A DNA stretch of 5,579 nucleotides from Gallispira sp964526435. GTDB lineage: Bacteria > Bacillota > Clostridia > Lachnospirales > CAG-274. Under the pieces are notes generated by a model. That model did not search any database. It saw only the letters and a list, made by a program, of their open reading frames with translations, and had not been told where the DNA came from. The translations under genes and the position numbers were made by a program. Of the stretch, positions 5,569 through 5,579 are shown in pieces; position 1 is the stretch's first letter; every line of letters starts with the position of its first letter. Location: assembly GCA_964526435.1 (NCBI GenBank), contig CAZGIC010000124.1, positions 1 to 5,579 of the forward strand. The letters are read 5' to 3'.

Positions 5569-5579
5569 CAGTAAAATTT

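Overview
The window reads as a low-GC Gram-positive anaerobe, most likely a Clostridia / Lachnospiraceae-type Firmicute. The evidence is AT-rich DNA with AT-rich third positions, mostly AGA arginine codons among those sampled, strong GGAG-type ribosome binding sites, a two-subunit oxygen-sensitive class I fumarase, and a signal-less intracellular GH13 enzyme. This is inference from gene content and style, not a database match. A run of exactly 100 N (2987-3086) marks a scaffold gap, so the left part (1-2986) and the right part (3087-5579) may not be as close as drawn.

Left part: a GH13 alpha-glucan hydrolase of the neopullulanase / cyclomaltodextrinase type lies on the minus strand (8-2095). 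It is divergent from a nitrilase-superfamily amidase on the plus strand (2225-2986). The 129 bp between them hold two back-to-back promoters close to the sigma-A consensus, both with 17-bp spacers. They also hold a perfect 14-bp palindrome at the amidase -10 and a 10-bp inverted repeat that touches both promoters. This suggests regulated, possibly joint control.

Right part: everything is on the minus strand, in transcription order: a terminator-like hairpin (5547-5568), a Tam-like class I SAM methyltransferase (4756-5523), fumarase alpha (3854-4696), fumarase beta (3285-3833), a compact folded element (3192-3282), and a tRNA-Arg(CCG) whose 3' end is lost in the gap (3087-3153). The fumarase pair has its own promoter, with TATAAT and a -35 that overlaps the methyltransferase stop codon. 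The two subunits are 20 bp apart and form one [4Fe-4S] enzyme interconverting fumarate and malate.

The genes are mainly ordinary housekeeping and carbon metabolism. The least explained piece is the 91-nt element between fumarase beta and the tRNA. It can fold into a tight three-way junction, and all of its non-Watson-Crick pairs are G-U only when it is read from the minus strand. I see no CRISPR array, insertion sequence, phage gene or defence system.
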